NCBI GenBank assembly: GCA_016648135.1 | Contig: JADDOH010011228.1 | Span: forward strand, 1-64,000 | Length of the DNA stretch: 64,000 bases | Direction of reading: 5' to 3' | Source of the DNA: Agrypnia vestita | Lineage: Eukaryota > Arthropoda > Insecta > Trichoptera > Phryganeidae | Shown: positions 34,495 through 45,533 of the stretch, piece by piece | How positions within the stretch are numbered: the first letter of the stretch is position 1 | How the letters are laid out: each line of letters begins with the position of its first letter | Position numbers and translations under genes: made by a program | The notes under the pieces: generated by a model | Told to the model about the DNA's origin: nothing | The model's database searches: none | The model's input: the letters and a program-made list of their open reading frames with translations, nothing else

Positions 34495-36063
34495 GGCGAA
34501 TAATCTGTGAAAAAATAATTATATATCACAGAGTAGGTATATAACATTGCAGTTTTATTTTTACTTTTATTGCTTTTCTATCTATTATTGTTTATTTTTT
34601 AAATGTGTTTTCTACTTAACTATGGTTTGATCTATTTTGTTATTATTACATTTTTAGAAAGTGTTTTTATTAATTGTTCATTTTTAAAATAATGCGTTTT
34701 TACTATTTACTTTTTTTAAATCTCTGATAGTTTATTCAAAAAATGGATTTTTACTTATCATTGTTACATATAATATTTTTATTTTATTGTTTATTTAATA
34801 TTTTTTATAAGTGTTTTACTTTTTATTCCTAATTTTTGTTTATTGTTATAAAACGTATTGTTTTATCATTATTGCATATTGAAAAAGGTTTAATGTTAGG
34901 TGTACTTAAAATACTTGTACTGTATAATATGTGTAATTATAAATAAAAGCCCACAATTGATATTAATAAATCAACTACTTACCGGGGGGTCGAATTCACT
35001 AAACGAGTTCAATAATCGCAACAGTTAGGTACTACATTGATTCAAAATCTTAGATACGAATGAATGAATAGCATGTTTGCAGGTATACCTATCATAAATG
35101 TAAATCACTTCATATTTCAACATTTTAAAGCTTCCAATTTGTAGTTTATTGCTGGATTTCCAGAAAATCTACAACTCAGTTGCCGGTAACCGCGATGGTT
35201 ATCGTGGGATTTTCTGGCTTCAACATTTCCGGTGACATTTTTCTTTCTCATTTGAGTGTCATTATTGACTTAAGACACGCCTTTATTAACTTAAGATTAC
35301 ACTTATTAAACAGATTTGAACCTTTAAAGATTTTATTTCTTTTAAAATTCCGTTTTCTTTTGGTTTCGATACGAGTTGTTCGTGGGAGATACTGTCGAGT
35401 ACCTACTTCCCTCAAATCGATGAAGATACCTATGCAATTACTTGATTTGTTCAATTTACTTTGTATGATGGTGGATGTTTTGCGGTTGCGTCTTGTGTGC
35501 ATATTTCCCCGGTGACTTTTGTGATTGAGTTTAGTCTCTTTTTCACTGCTTATTCAAAGGTTTTAGATATATTAGATAAATAGTATATTACCTAATTCTC
35601 ATTGTTTGTTAAATTAGTTTACACTATCTATATGATTGTAAGTGATTATCCCTCACCACACACAAGAATCATAATTTTTTGGTGAGGTATAACATGTAGG
35701 TATAACATATAAAAAAAATTGAATTGTTAATATTTGCTAGCTATCATTGTAATAAAATATTATATGTATTATCAATTAAATAATAAAAAAAATAAAAAAT
35801 GATGTTTCGAATTTGGTATAAAATTAGTGAAGCTAAAAAGAAAAGAGCGCCATATTTACTTCGCTGCCAAAACATTGCTTTTTTAAAATAGGTATAGTTA
35901 TTATTTAATTTAATTGTAGGTACCTACTTAAAAAATCAAAAGTTTGTGAATAATAATTACATGGTGTGATCGAAGGTGCGTGGCACAGTTGTCATGGATT
36001 ATTGATTCAAATTGTTTGTACAACTCGCTCATACGAGTTTATATGACAAAATCAATATGAATA
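34495..36063. other. Intronic AT-rich DNA
   Basis: Mostly T-rich low-complexity sequence (34500-34950). A 10-bp stem hairpin with CCAGAAAATC and GATTTTCTGG arms sits at about 35159-35219. The overlapping ORFs near 35180-35515 on both strands have no recognisable features. Confidence 0.45.
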
Positions 36064-36065
36064 TC

Positions 36066-36066
36066 A

Positions 36067-36109
<43 letters not shown>

Positions 36110-37621
36110 ACCCGTGTTTCCCTATCCGCCAAGTTTTCTTCACAACCAGATACAGCCAACCCCTGGTGGCTATGGTGGTAGATAGCCCTTGGTGTCACAT
36201 TAAAAATGTGCGAGTTTGGTGGGGGTGGCTGAGCGTGGGGGGGAGTGGCTGACGAAAATGTGCTTCCTAGCACATTGTTTTGTAATGGGAAGGCCGCAAA
36301 TGCTTCATATTGTTCCAGAATGGGCCCGTCGACCATGTCGGTAAGTCTAGAAGATTCGGGAAAAATTCACTCTAGAAAGTTCTGGAAGGAGAACGTTCTA
36401 GAAAAACCCCGAAATTTCTATAAGGTTCCAAACTAAGTGGCGGAGTGTGCCGGTGAGTCAAAAACGTGTCAGAATGTCCAGTAAAGTTCTAGAAAGTTCT
36501 AGAAGGGAAATGTTCTAGAAGATTCCCGAAAGTTCTATAAGGTTCCAAACTAAGAGGTGAGTCTAGAAAGTTCCAGAACGTTCGATAAAGGTCTTGAAAG
36601 TTCTGGTGGCGGAGTGTGTCTGTGACTCTACAAGGTTCCAGACCGTTTGATAAAGTTTAATAATGTTTTGGATGGAGAACGTTCAAGAAGATTCCCAAAA
36701 GTTCTCTAACGTTCCAAACAGTATGGCGGAATGTGTCTGTGAGTTAAGAAGGTTCCAGATCATTTGATAAAGCTCTAGAAAGTTCTGGAAGGAGAATGAT
36801 CTAGAAGATTACTAAAAGTTCTATAAGGTTCCAAACTGAGTAGCGGAGTGTGTCGGTGTGTCCAGAAGGTTCCAGAACGTTCATGAAGGTTCTCGAATGC
36901 TTAGAAGTTTTTGGAAACAGAAAGTTCAAGAAGGTTCTATAAGGTTCTTAACTGAGTGGTGGAGTATGTCGCTGAGTCTAGACGTTCAATAAAACTGTAG
37001 AAAGTCTGGAAAGAGAACGTTTTAAAATATTCCCAAAAGTTCTATAAGGTTGTAAACTGAATGCGGAGTGTATCAGTGAGACCAGAAGATTCCAGAACGT
37101 AAGATTAAGCTCTAGAAAGTTCAGGAAGGAGAACGTTCTAGAAGAATTCAGAACGTTTTATAAGGTTCCAAACAAAGTGGCGGAGTGTTTCGATGACTGT
37201 AAAAGGTTCCAGAAAGTTCGATAAAGTTCTAGAATGTTCTGAAGGAGAACGATCTAGAAAACTCTTCATTCTTCTTAAGAAAGTTCTCTAACGTTCCAAA
37301 CAATGTGGTGGAGTGTGTCTGGGGATCTAGAAGGTTCCAGAATGTTCATGAAGGTTCTCGAATGCTTTAGAAGATTCTGGAAAGAGAAAGTTCAAGAAGG
37401 TTCTTAAAGGTTTAAAACTGAGTGTCGGAGAATGTCGGTGAGTCTAGATAGTTTAGAATGTTCGATAAAGCTCTAGAAAGTTCTAGAAGATTTCTATAAG
37501 GTTCCAAACAAAGTGGCAGAGTGTGTTGGTGACTATAGAAGGTTCCAGAACGTTCGGTAAAGTTCTAAAATGTTAAAGTTCTAAATTATGGTCCCGAGCG
37601 AAGCTGGGCTAATCAGCTAGT
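36066..37621 (+). mobile_element. Helitron-like element with heat-shock-element minisatellite
   Basis: The 3' end is a GTCCCGAGCGAAGCTGGGC hairpin, then TAATCAGCTAG and a T. The left side begins in a (TA)n run at 36067-36110; the exact 5' end is uncertain. Positions 36340-37590 hold about ten diverged tandem units of ~115 bp. Most of each unit is alternating GAA and TTC triplets at 5-bp pitch. For example, TTC 36487, GAA 36492, TTC 36497 and GAA 36502 form one run, and TTC 36513, GAA 36518, TTC 36523, GAA 36528 and TTC 36533 form another. That is the binding pattern of heat-shock factor. Non-coding. Confidence 0.8.
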
Positions 37622-39445
37622 ATAAACTAAATAAAAAATATTATTCTACAGAAAAATACAAAATCAACTTAAATTAAAAGAAAAATATTTTTTACATATA
37701 TTTTTTATCAACGTCTTTATTGTATCTTTTTTTTATATAAAATAATATTAAATATTTATTTTAAATTTAAGTATAATATCGATATCCCCGCATATACAAT
37801 ATTTATATTTATTACATCTTTATTGAATATGATCTATGAAGAGAATAATAAATTGATGATGTTGGTCCAAAATTCATAGTGTAAGACAGCAAAGTAAGAA
37901 AAGTTCCCTGATTTCGAACAATGCTCTTGATTTCAATGGCTCTTTTTATAAATAAAAAAAATTGTGATCTCTGCGCGCAAGAAGGTAATTTCAGTAATAT
38001 ATTTTAAAATCGTAGCGTAAACACTTCATCACAATTATCGTGTGTTATGTAACTCTATTTGATACATCCGTCACTGCATGAGTCGTACTAAACACGTAAC
38101 ATTGACCGAAATCAATTGGTGATACAACGGCGAACAGTATCGCCTCGTCTATTAATTATAGCTGTAAAATAGTAGCCGTCTAACGCAATAAAACCTAGTC
38201 AAGAACCTCTAGAGCCCACCGCTTAACCTATATCCGGTCTACGGTCTAAACTTCCGGAAAACAGCGAAGGCTGCTTTATTCACTTCGATACCTATCTAAT
38301 TGTAATTTATGATTCATATTGTCTAGACGGGATAAGTGAATATTCAAATGTATTACAGAAAAAGAAAATAAAGGCGAAAGGGACCAATTCCGAGTGTAAA
38401 ATTCTGCACAGATGCAGAATAACTTATACTCGCTTTTGCGGAATGTGCACAACTACTTTCTTTGCTGACCTTGCGAAGGCTCGGCCTCATTCGTTCTCGA
38501 GTTGATACAATAAATAATCAAGTCTCGAGAGTATTGACATTTCAGCTGTCACGAATAAAATTTAATTACCGAAAATAAAATGACGTGTACACCTGAATGA
38601 CGGCTGTAACATTAGTATTATTATCATTCCAAGGATTTGTGAGCTGGATTGCATTGGATATTTTAATTTAACAGTATTATTTGTGTTACATCAATAGCTT
38701 GATGTCAATTCGTTGGAACTATTTACATTGTATGATTTTTGTATCGATTTTCTGAATAAATTGACGAACTATCGACTTCCTGTGAGTATAATATGCACAT
38801 AAACTTAATTCTTAAAATAAAAATATCTCTTATGATTGTATATTTTTCTCCTATTTCCAAATGTTGGGTTTTGGAGTTACACTGAATTGACAAATTAGTC
38901 TGTAGTTGAATGCTTTAACTTGAATCGCGAACGTTTATTTAATTGATTAATATTTGTGAATGATTTTGATGTAGGTAGTATGAGTTATTATTTAAACGAA
39001 ATACATGTTCGTCATATAGGTAATAAATGCACTCTGCACGTCAAATTATTTCGTAAAAATTTTGAATAGAAAATGGAACTGATGGGACACCAAAGGTAAT
39101 GACTAAGTGAACATCCGAGAGGAAACGTCCTAAATGCAGACCAAGGAAGGCGGGGATTTACTGCGCGGAAGAGGACTGCGGAAGAGTTACCAGGGATAGG
39201 AGTCGATCGACGGTGAGCAGTTGTGAAGCAGGCAAAATCGCACTCTGGAATTTAGAAGATGTTTGTCAAACCATTTAGAATAAATAGTTGTAGGAATTTT
39301 TGATTTTACGTGACGTTAGTGCGTGCACATGTTGTCAAATCTGTCTAGAGTTTAGTCTCATTCTACCGTGCAGTGCCATGTACATCAGTTAAATCTTTGA
39401 AACTGATCATCGCTTCTCGTGGTTTATTAATTAAATCGTTTCTTG
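37622..39445. other. Intronic AT-rich DNA
   Basis: No exon recognised. A segment near 39100-39250 has a CCAAGGAAGGCGG...GAAGAGTTACC pattern reminiscent of LINE C-termini, but it is too decayed to call. Confidence 0.4.
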
Positions 39446-40269
39446 GGGGCCATTCAAGTACCTATTACGTAAGCAGAATTTTAGTAAATTTTAACCCCCC
39501 CTTCTCCCTTTTCAGCAAAAATAAGCAAAGCTCTTACTCCCCCCTCCTACGTTTACGTAAACATTGGTATATATTTTTTGAAATCTGTTTAGATTTCTTT
39601 ATTGTTATTCGTGAGCAGCAGTTATTAAATCTAGAAATAAGGAATTTATAGACAATAAAGGAATTTAATGCGTATTTAATATTTATTCATGCAAATTATT
39701 AGCATTGTATTTAAATATTATATTCTTGATATATAAAATATACTAATTTATTTAGTTCTATTAAAAAAATGAGTTAATTCAAATTAATCTTCCTCAGTCC
39801 ATGACACTCGAATCCATGACTTGGATGACATTGGATGTTTGCTGCTCGGTGTTGTGTGTCTGCTAACTTTTGTGTTCTTTCGGGATATCTACATCGTTCT
39901 CTCCGAGCCACTCATCATCTTGGTATTCGTCGAAAGTTTGCACGTCTAAACTATGTACACCAACCGATTCATTAGCACGACGAGCAGCCACTCTTATAGA
40001 TCTCACTCTCGTTTCGGTGTGCGTATTTTTTTTTATGGATCTCCTGGATGTGACGATTTAATGATTTGACAGAGGTATGATAAAGACCACAGGTTTTCCA
40101 TGTTCGACTTGATAGTTTTAAAATTTTGCAAAAAAATCAAAAAAAGTAATTAAATAAATATTGCTGACGTAATCACCACCCGGACTCCCCCGTCCCCCAT
40201 GTCATCAAAAATAAGCAAAGCAAAGACCCCCACCCCCCTTTGCTGCTTACGTAATACTTGAATGGCCCC
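39446..40269 (-). mobile_element. TIR element with zinc-finger gene remnant
   Basis: GGGGCCATTCAAGTA...TTACGTAAGCAG at the left is mirrored by GCTGCTTACGTAATACTTGA then ATGGCCCC at the right. On the - strand (about 40107-40035) the frame reads WKTCGLYHTSVKSLNRHIQ then EIH, which fits a C2H2 finger whose first Cys has become Trp. After a frame change, an acidic tail (DEYQDDEWLGEND) runs to a stop near 39860. A decayed coding remnant inside a DNA transposon; superfamily not assigned. Confidence 0.6.
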
Positions 40270-40439
40270 TCGTGAGTAAATCGGTCTGTAAACTGTAGCA
40301 AGAATGTACCGCCGTTGCGGTGATAAATCATTTCATTTGCGCGGAAATTCCGAAAAAAAGTCCGAAATTCCCAAATCGACAATTCAAGAATCCGGTAGCG
40401 CCGAAAATAAAATGAAAAAATGTCGTTCATATTGTAATG

Positions 40440-40770
40440 GGATATAATAATCGTGGCGCCGCTGTCCAGACCCGGCCGCCTCTCCAGATGGGCGTCTCCA
40501 AATGAGATTCCGGATTTTTGTGCCGAGTAGGCCGTAAAGCGGCGTGTTTATGGCGGCGCTAAATAATTAAGCGAATCGTATAATTTGATGTCCATTGTCT
40601 CGGGGGTATAATGGAGCCGCGGCGGGGCCCACCGCGAGCCCGACGCTAATCATATCTTAAATTGCAGTTTTATTGATTGCAAAATTAATTTAAATTACCG
40701 TTTATTGGCCGAAATTACAATAACGCTGAATGGATCCGACTTGAATGAAATATAAAACGATCGTAATATT
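40440..40770. promoter_or_regulatory. Candidate intronic regulatory island
   Basis: Non-repetitive, moderately GC-rich block containing TTTATGGCGGCGC, TAAATAATTAAGC, CTAATCATATC, TTTATTGATTGC and AATTAATTTAAATTACC. These are clustered homeodomain/Hox-cofactor-like cores. No open frame. Proposed enhancer from motif density only. Confidence 0.3.
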
Positions 40771-41270
40771 TAATATAATGGTTGTGATATGTTAATCTTA
40801 TTCGTGTTTCGGCCGGAATACATATGTAAAGTTTTCGGTGTCTACCTACTGAATGGAAGTGATCCGAGAATTAATTTGATATTAATACTCGGATATCTAG
40901 TCCCGAATCTGAAAACAAAAATAATAGCGTTCCAATCTTCGGGGAAACCATTTAGATTTTTGGTTTCAAATTTTTAAAACATCTTTTTGGAGCGATTTTC
41001 AATTCTATATAATACTATTATTTCACTTCTATATCTACTTTCAACCGTGTGATTTTTAATTACTTCTTTTTAGTCGTGAATATGAACGAAAAAACATATT
41101 ACAGGAAGCTACGTACAGACTTACAGGCAGATAGCTAGACAACGTAATTATTATGTGTGATTGCGAAACTAATAAATTATTTATCATACATACTGTCATA
41201 TACTATTATTTGTCATAATAAAGACATACATACATGTATGTCATGCATAGTTAAAAAAACTGCGATCGTA
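40771..41270. other. Intronic DNA with Helitron end fragment
   Basis: The last part (about 41085-41150) resembles the inverted end of Helitron-like family 2 (GGAAGCTACGTACAGAC...AGACAACGTAATTATTA). Nothing else recognised. Confidence 0.4.
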
Positions 41271-41552
41271 AATCTTCTGTGTATAATTTTCTGGGATATT
41301 CTGCCGTGTATATGTGACCTCTCTGATCGACGTTTCAGATCCCATTGCAAGGTCCATCATCAGGGAATTGCAAGGCACGGTATTGCAAGGCAATACTTAA
41401 CCTACACTTCAACACACACTCATCACATCAGCCCTGATGATGGACCCTGCAATGGGATCCGAAACGTCGGCCTGAGAGGTCATATATACACGGCAGAATA
41501 TCTCAGACAACTATACACAGAAGATTATGAACGGCCGTGAAAACCTGAGAAC
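41271..41552. repeat. GAAACGTCGG palindrome family, full copy
   Basis: Both arms are present: TCTTCTGTGTATAATTTTCT...GACGTTTCAGATCCCATTGC on the left and GATCCGAAACGTCGGCC...TATACACAGAAGATTATGAA on the right. Around the centre is CCATCATCAGGG versus CCCTGATGATGG. About 280 bp. Confidence 0.8.
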
Positions 41553-42343
41553 ATTTTTAGCCCGATCATATAATTCATTTTCAGTATGCCAGAAAAGTCC
41601 CTTACTATTATGGAAAATAAGTAGGTATAGAGAGGAAAACTTTGTTTATGTGGAACATACTTTTTTAATGATCTTGGGGGCAAGATTACGTCTCCGTATG
41701 TCAAATCTTTATAAAACAATTTAAGAAAATGTTAAAAATGAATAGAGTTAAATTTGTCACACATTATTTGATTATTTGATAGATTTAAAATGCTTCATAT
41801 TCATTTAAATATGTCGCTTTAAATAATATATTGTGTTTCTTTACGTGCTTTGATGATTGAGCTACTATTTAAAAGCTAGTTTTGCATTCAATAAACGATA
41901 ATTAATTATTTTTAGAATTATACATTACTTCTTAAATAACATTACAAACATTAAATAAATAAATAAATTCTCTTTTATTTTATTTTCATCTCTCCATCAA
42001 ACCCTTCCTCTTTAATAAGATTTGCGTATTTAATGACAATTGAATAAAATTATAATTTTACTAGTAGGTAGTCTCGTCTTGAATGAATGTGAAATATCAA
42101 GAAATTCAAGCCGGAAAAATTAAAGTCCCCCCTTATGCAAAACATTGAGTACATAATAATTCTGCATACATTTGAATAAAACTAGATTAAAGCAGAAATT
42201 GAGATTGATTGTCTTTACAATATTATCTTGTTATGTCATATAGTCAATACTAGTAGGACGGTGAAGTCCCCGAGTGCACATTTGTATGATAGTATTATCA
42301 TAGCGTGTTGTTTCGTGTAATTTCCTAAAAAACTTAAAAAACA
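41553..42343. other. Intronic AT-rich DNA
   Basis: No feature recognised. Confidence 0.5.
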
Positions 42344-42618
42344 CTATCTGTTCGAACCCGGCGTTGCACGAGTTAAGGATTAAGTTGAAAATAAATTTGT
42401 GAGGGTAAATAAAGGTTTGATTCGAACGGTATAGATTTGCATCGAAAATATATCAGGGGGAAGGAAAAGGGCAAAAAATAGGGGGGAAATGTCGCCTATG
42501 TTACACGCTGGGTCCTAAAGCAGACATGCACAGTATGCAAAATTTGAATCGAATCGGACAAACGGTGTAGATTTGTATAGAGAACAGACAGACAGACACT
42601 GAGTTTTATAGGTATAGA
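42344..42618 (-). mobile_element. Helitron-like element (family 1), short copy
   Basis: - strand: starts TCTATACCTATAAAACTCAG after an A and ends near CGTGCAACGCCGGGTTCGAA then CAGATAG. Contains about 1.5 of the ~120-bp units that are expanded in 18026-18626. Confidence 0.65.
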
Positions 42619-42740
42619 TATTAATAATTTCGTTGTCTGTCTGTCATAAAGTCCGCAAAATGCTGGAATTAAAACATTAGACAATTAGAGTGTGACACGC
42701 AATCGTGGCACGTGTTGCGCGGTCACGCAAGGAAAGGTTT
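42619..42740 (+). mobile_element. Helitron-like family 2, left-end fragment
   Basis: TAATAATTTCGTTGTCTGTC directly follows the family 1 copy. Matching sequence TTAGAGTGTGACACGCAATC recurs at about 47170 in 47092-47452. Confidence 0.55.
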
Positions 42741-43832
42741 CTGTGGTTATTTACAAATGTAACTGTCGGCGTACTAATATATTATATACATTAACCGTTA
42801 TATACCTACTCATAGTGTGGCGGCAGCATTTTAAAAGGGCGTATCAAGAGGCATTAAAAAATATTTTATATCATATTGCGGATTATATTTTGACGAATAT
42901 TTTATATTTAGTTGGATCTACCTATTTTGGTCTCTAAGGTACATCTTCATCGTCCGTCTCTGTCCGTGGATCGACTCCTCGGCGACCATCAATGTGACAT
43001 CGGATGAGTGACAACAAAGAGAATTCCTTCTCTGCTGCTGGCCATCATTCTTGTAGACGGATGTGCAGCTGAGGTCATTACGGCAGCTAATGGATGAAAC
43101 TTTTCCACGGCTGATTGCGCCGGACTAGAGGACAGTCACACGCGTGACGTCATTACTTACTTAATTACTCCCGTACACTAATGTTGTTTTAAAAACAAGA
43201 TCGAAAGCGGAATACCGTCTCCAGCCGCAGTGGCGCAACTAAAAACACGCCCTCTGTGAATTATATTTATAATATGTTAATTATAAATCAGAAATTTGTC
43301 TGCTTGAAGCAGGAAAATATCTCCTACTGTGTGCTCTGGTATCGTGGTAATTAAGTAACATATTCCGCCCGGAATTTAAAGGTCAACGCGACTATTAACC
43401 GTAAAAATATTTACTTACCGTCACCGCGAAAGCCGGCTCAAATGTTTAAATTAAGTGCTCAAAATTAGTAAAGTCATTACCCGTTCACAAAGTCGGCTAT
43501 TAAACAAATAAATAAATCAATAATTTTTAGCACCTATAAGGATTTTTAACTCATTTTTGTTCTGGCTCTTGCCCCGAACAGTCGGGTTTACTCGTCCGGT
43601 TTTGGGCAGGATTCAAAATAGAAGGCCCTTGAGAATGAATAGTGCTATCTATTCGAAACGTCGGAGAAAGTGTAAAAGTCCTTTTCAGGACTATTTGACG
43701 CGGGTTCCCCCAGAAAATAATTCGTCGTCCGCGTAATTTAGTTTTTTAACGGTGAATTCGAATGAAATTACGAACTTTACAGGAAGTTACGGGCAGACGG
43801 ACAGACAGACAGACAGACAACGAAATTATTAG
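42741..43832. other. Intronic DNA with a CRE-like site and a Helitron end
   Basis: Contains a palindromic TGACGTCA at 43145-43152 in a moderately GC-rich stretch (about 43020-43260). A GACAGACAGACAACGAAATT tail of Helitron-like family 2 lies at about 43795-43830. No exon recognised. Confidence 0.4.
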
Positions 43833-44458
43833 GTATACGTACGAATTCGAAAGTACATTCCTGACTTCGAAGTAGTATTGAACATTGCACACTGCATCCT
43901 GTATTTAGTAGTGCGTGTACGCACGTATAGATGCGACGTCCGACACGATCCGGATTTGTTCGGAAATTTTTGCGATTTCGTACCATGGCTATTGAAAATT
44001 TTGTCAATTTGAGAACATGACCACAAATGTTTGTGGGACCAAAGTGATTTAACTACGTGACCATCAGCGCAGATCATAGCGGAGAATCTCTAAAGAACTA
44101 AAAAATACCTGTAAGTTAAATAATTTGGTTTAATGAAGGTGAGGTATAATTATGTACTTCGAACAAAAAAACTTTTAAATATTTCTTCGATGTTATCAGC
44201 TCTCGTTGCACTTCGATTCTCCCCAGCATTTGTGAACCTATTAGATAGATAGTCATGAAATTTGTCATTATTTAAGTCTGCCATAATAGAGTTTTCCAGA
44301 AGATACAGATTATTCTTTTGGCACAAACGTTATTGGAGAAATGCGAAAAGTAACTGATCGTGACCAACGCAAGACGCAATCAATGTGCGCGCTCAATGCA
44401 TACGAAAATAGTCGTACGAATACGTACGTAATAATTCGTATCCAAAGTGCGGCCGGCC
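43833..44458. mobile_element. Harbinger-like element, 5'-truncated copy
   Basis: Highly similar to 33700-34369 from ATACGTACGAAT onward, but the first ~60 bp including the left terminal repeat are replaced by the Helitron-like tail. The right end CAAAGTGCGGCCGGCC is followed by TAA. The MADF exon remnant starts ATGGCTATTGAAAATTTTGT and has more stops than in the other copy. The donor CCTGTAAGT is kept. Confidence 0.7.
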
Positions 44459-45228
44459 TAAATATTGTGAAAATCGCGATCTTTTTGGGGCTCCAATGTA
44501 TCGCGTTGGCGCGTAGTTACGCCTCTGACTATCTAGAAGACTGGAAGCTATCTCACAAATGATAAATATCATTGACGTTATCAAAAATTTGTCGACGCTG
44601 ACACGTGCCGCGATTGTGTTCATGGGACAAATAAACTGACCTGCCGTAATGTCAAGAATGTTCTTAGGTTTCCACGGCCGCTCAAGATCGTCTGGGGTAT
44701 CATCCCGTGTTTTAATGAAGTAGTGATAGTATTTTAACCAGTGACACACTAACGGCTATTGGTATCTGATTGCATCGATGATTGGCAACTGAATTTTTGC
44801 AGTTCGACGGGCAACCATCGGTTCTGGACAAAAATGATATCTTAGCTATCAAACATCGACACAATCAGATACAAATCCCAAATAACTGGTTAAAATAACG
44901 GTTTGACCACCTCTAGTGGGAAGCATCCGACACGCAATATTGTTTTCTTACGACTTATTCTACCGTTGGTCGGCTATGACAAAAACCGACGCACGACAGA
45001 AATACCCGCATGCAGCAATATCCGACGGACGTAAAAATCCAAGAATCTATCTGAAATAACCAGTATTGTGTAAAACGTATTTTTTTAAATGTAGCCTTAA
45101 CTGACCATTTTTTCGGAACCAAGAGTTAGTCGAAACGACGCGATGATACATACCAAGTAAAATACAATATGTAGTTTATATTTTATGTATGTAATTTATA
45201 CGCATGCATTTTGATAAATCCATTTATG
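44459..45228. other. Intronic DNA with a foldback element
   Basis: Contains a palindromic element at 44732-44896 (TTTTAACCAGTGACACACTA mirrored by AACTGGTTAAAAT). An arm fragment of the GAAACGTCGG family lies at about 44655-44710. Otherwise nothing recognised. Confidence 0.45.
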
Positions 45229-45533
45229 ATTAAGATAAATTATAAAAGACTCACAGAGACGAAGCTATGAATATGAGAAACGTATGTGGAAGTCTTTCTA
45301 TGCGATGGCCCAGGCCGAAGGCCCAACCTGTATGAGCTGGCTCTACACAATGCAACGTTCATTAATTCCATTGTGAGGACATCCCACACATTATCAAATT
45401 TTGAAAGTTCTATGGGCATATGTTTTGAGAATCTTTCGTTTATTTGAATGGACTATGCTAGAGACATCTGTAGTCTTTCATCATGAACTAGTATACATAG
45501 ATTTCGTAGCTTACCAGCTGTGATATATAAATA

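Noticed and set aside
36064..36336. 90-codon - strand ORF ending in an Ile/Tyr repeat
   Set aside because: Its tail is translation of the (TA)n microsatellite; the rest lies within the Helitron-like element.
39100..39250. Possible LINE C-terminal fragment
   Set aside because: Only a weak resemblance with broken frames; not enough to name.
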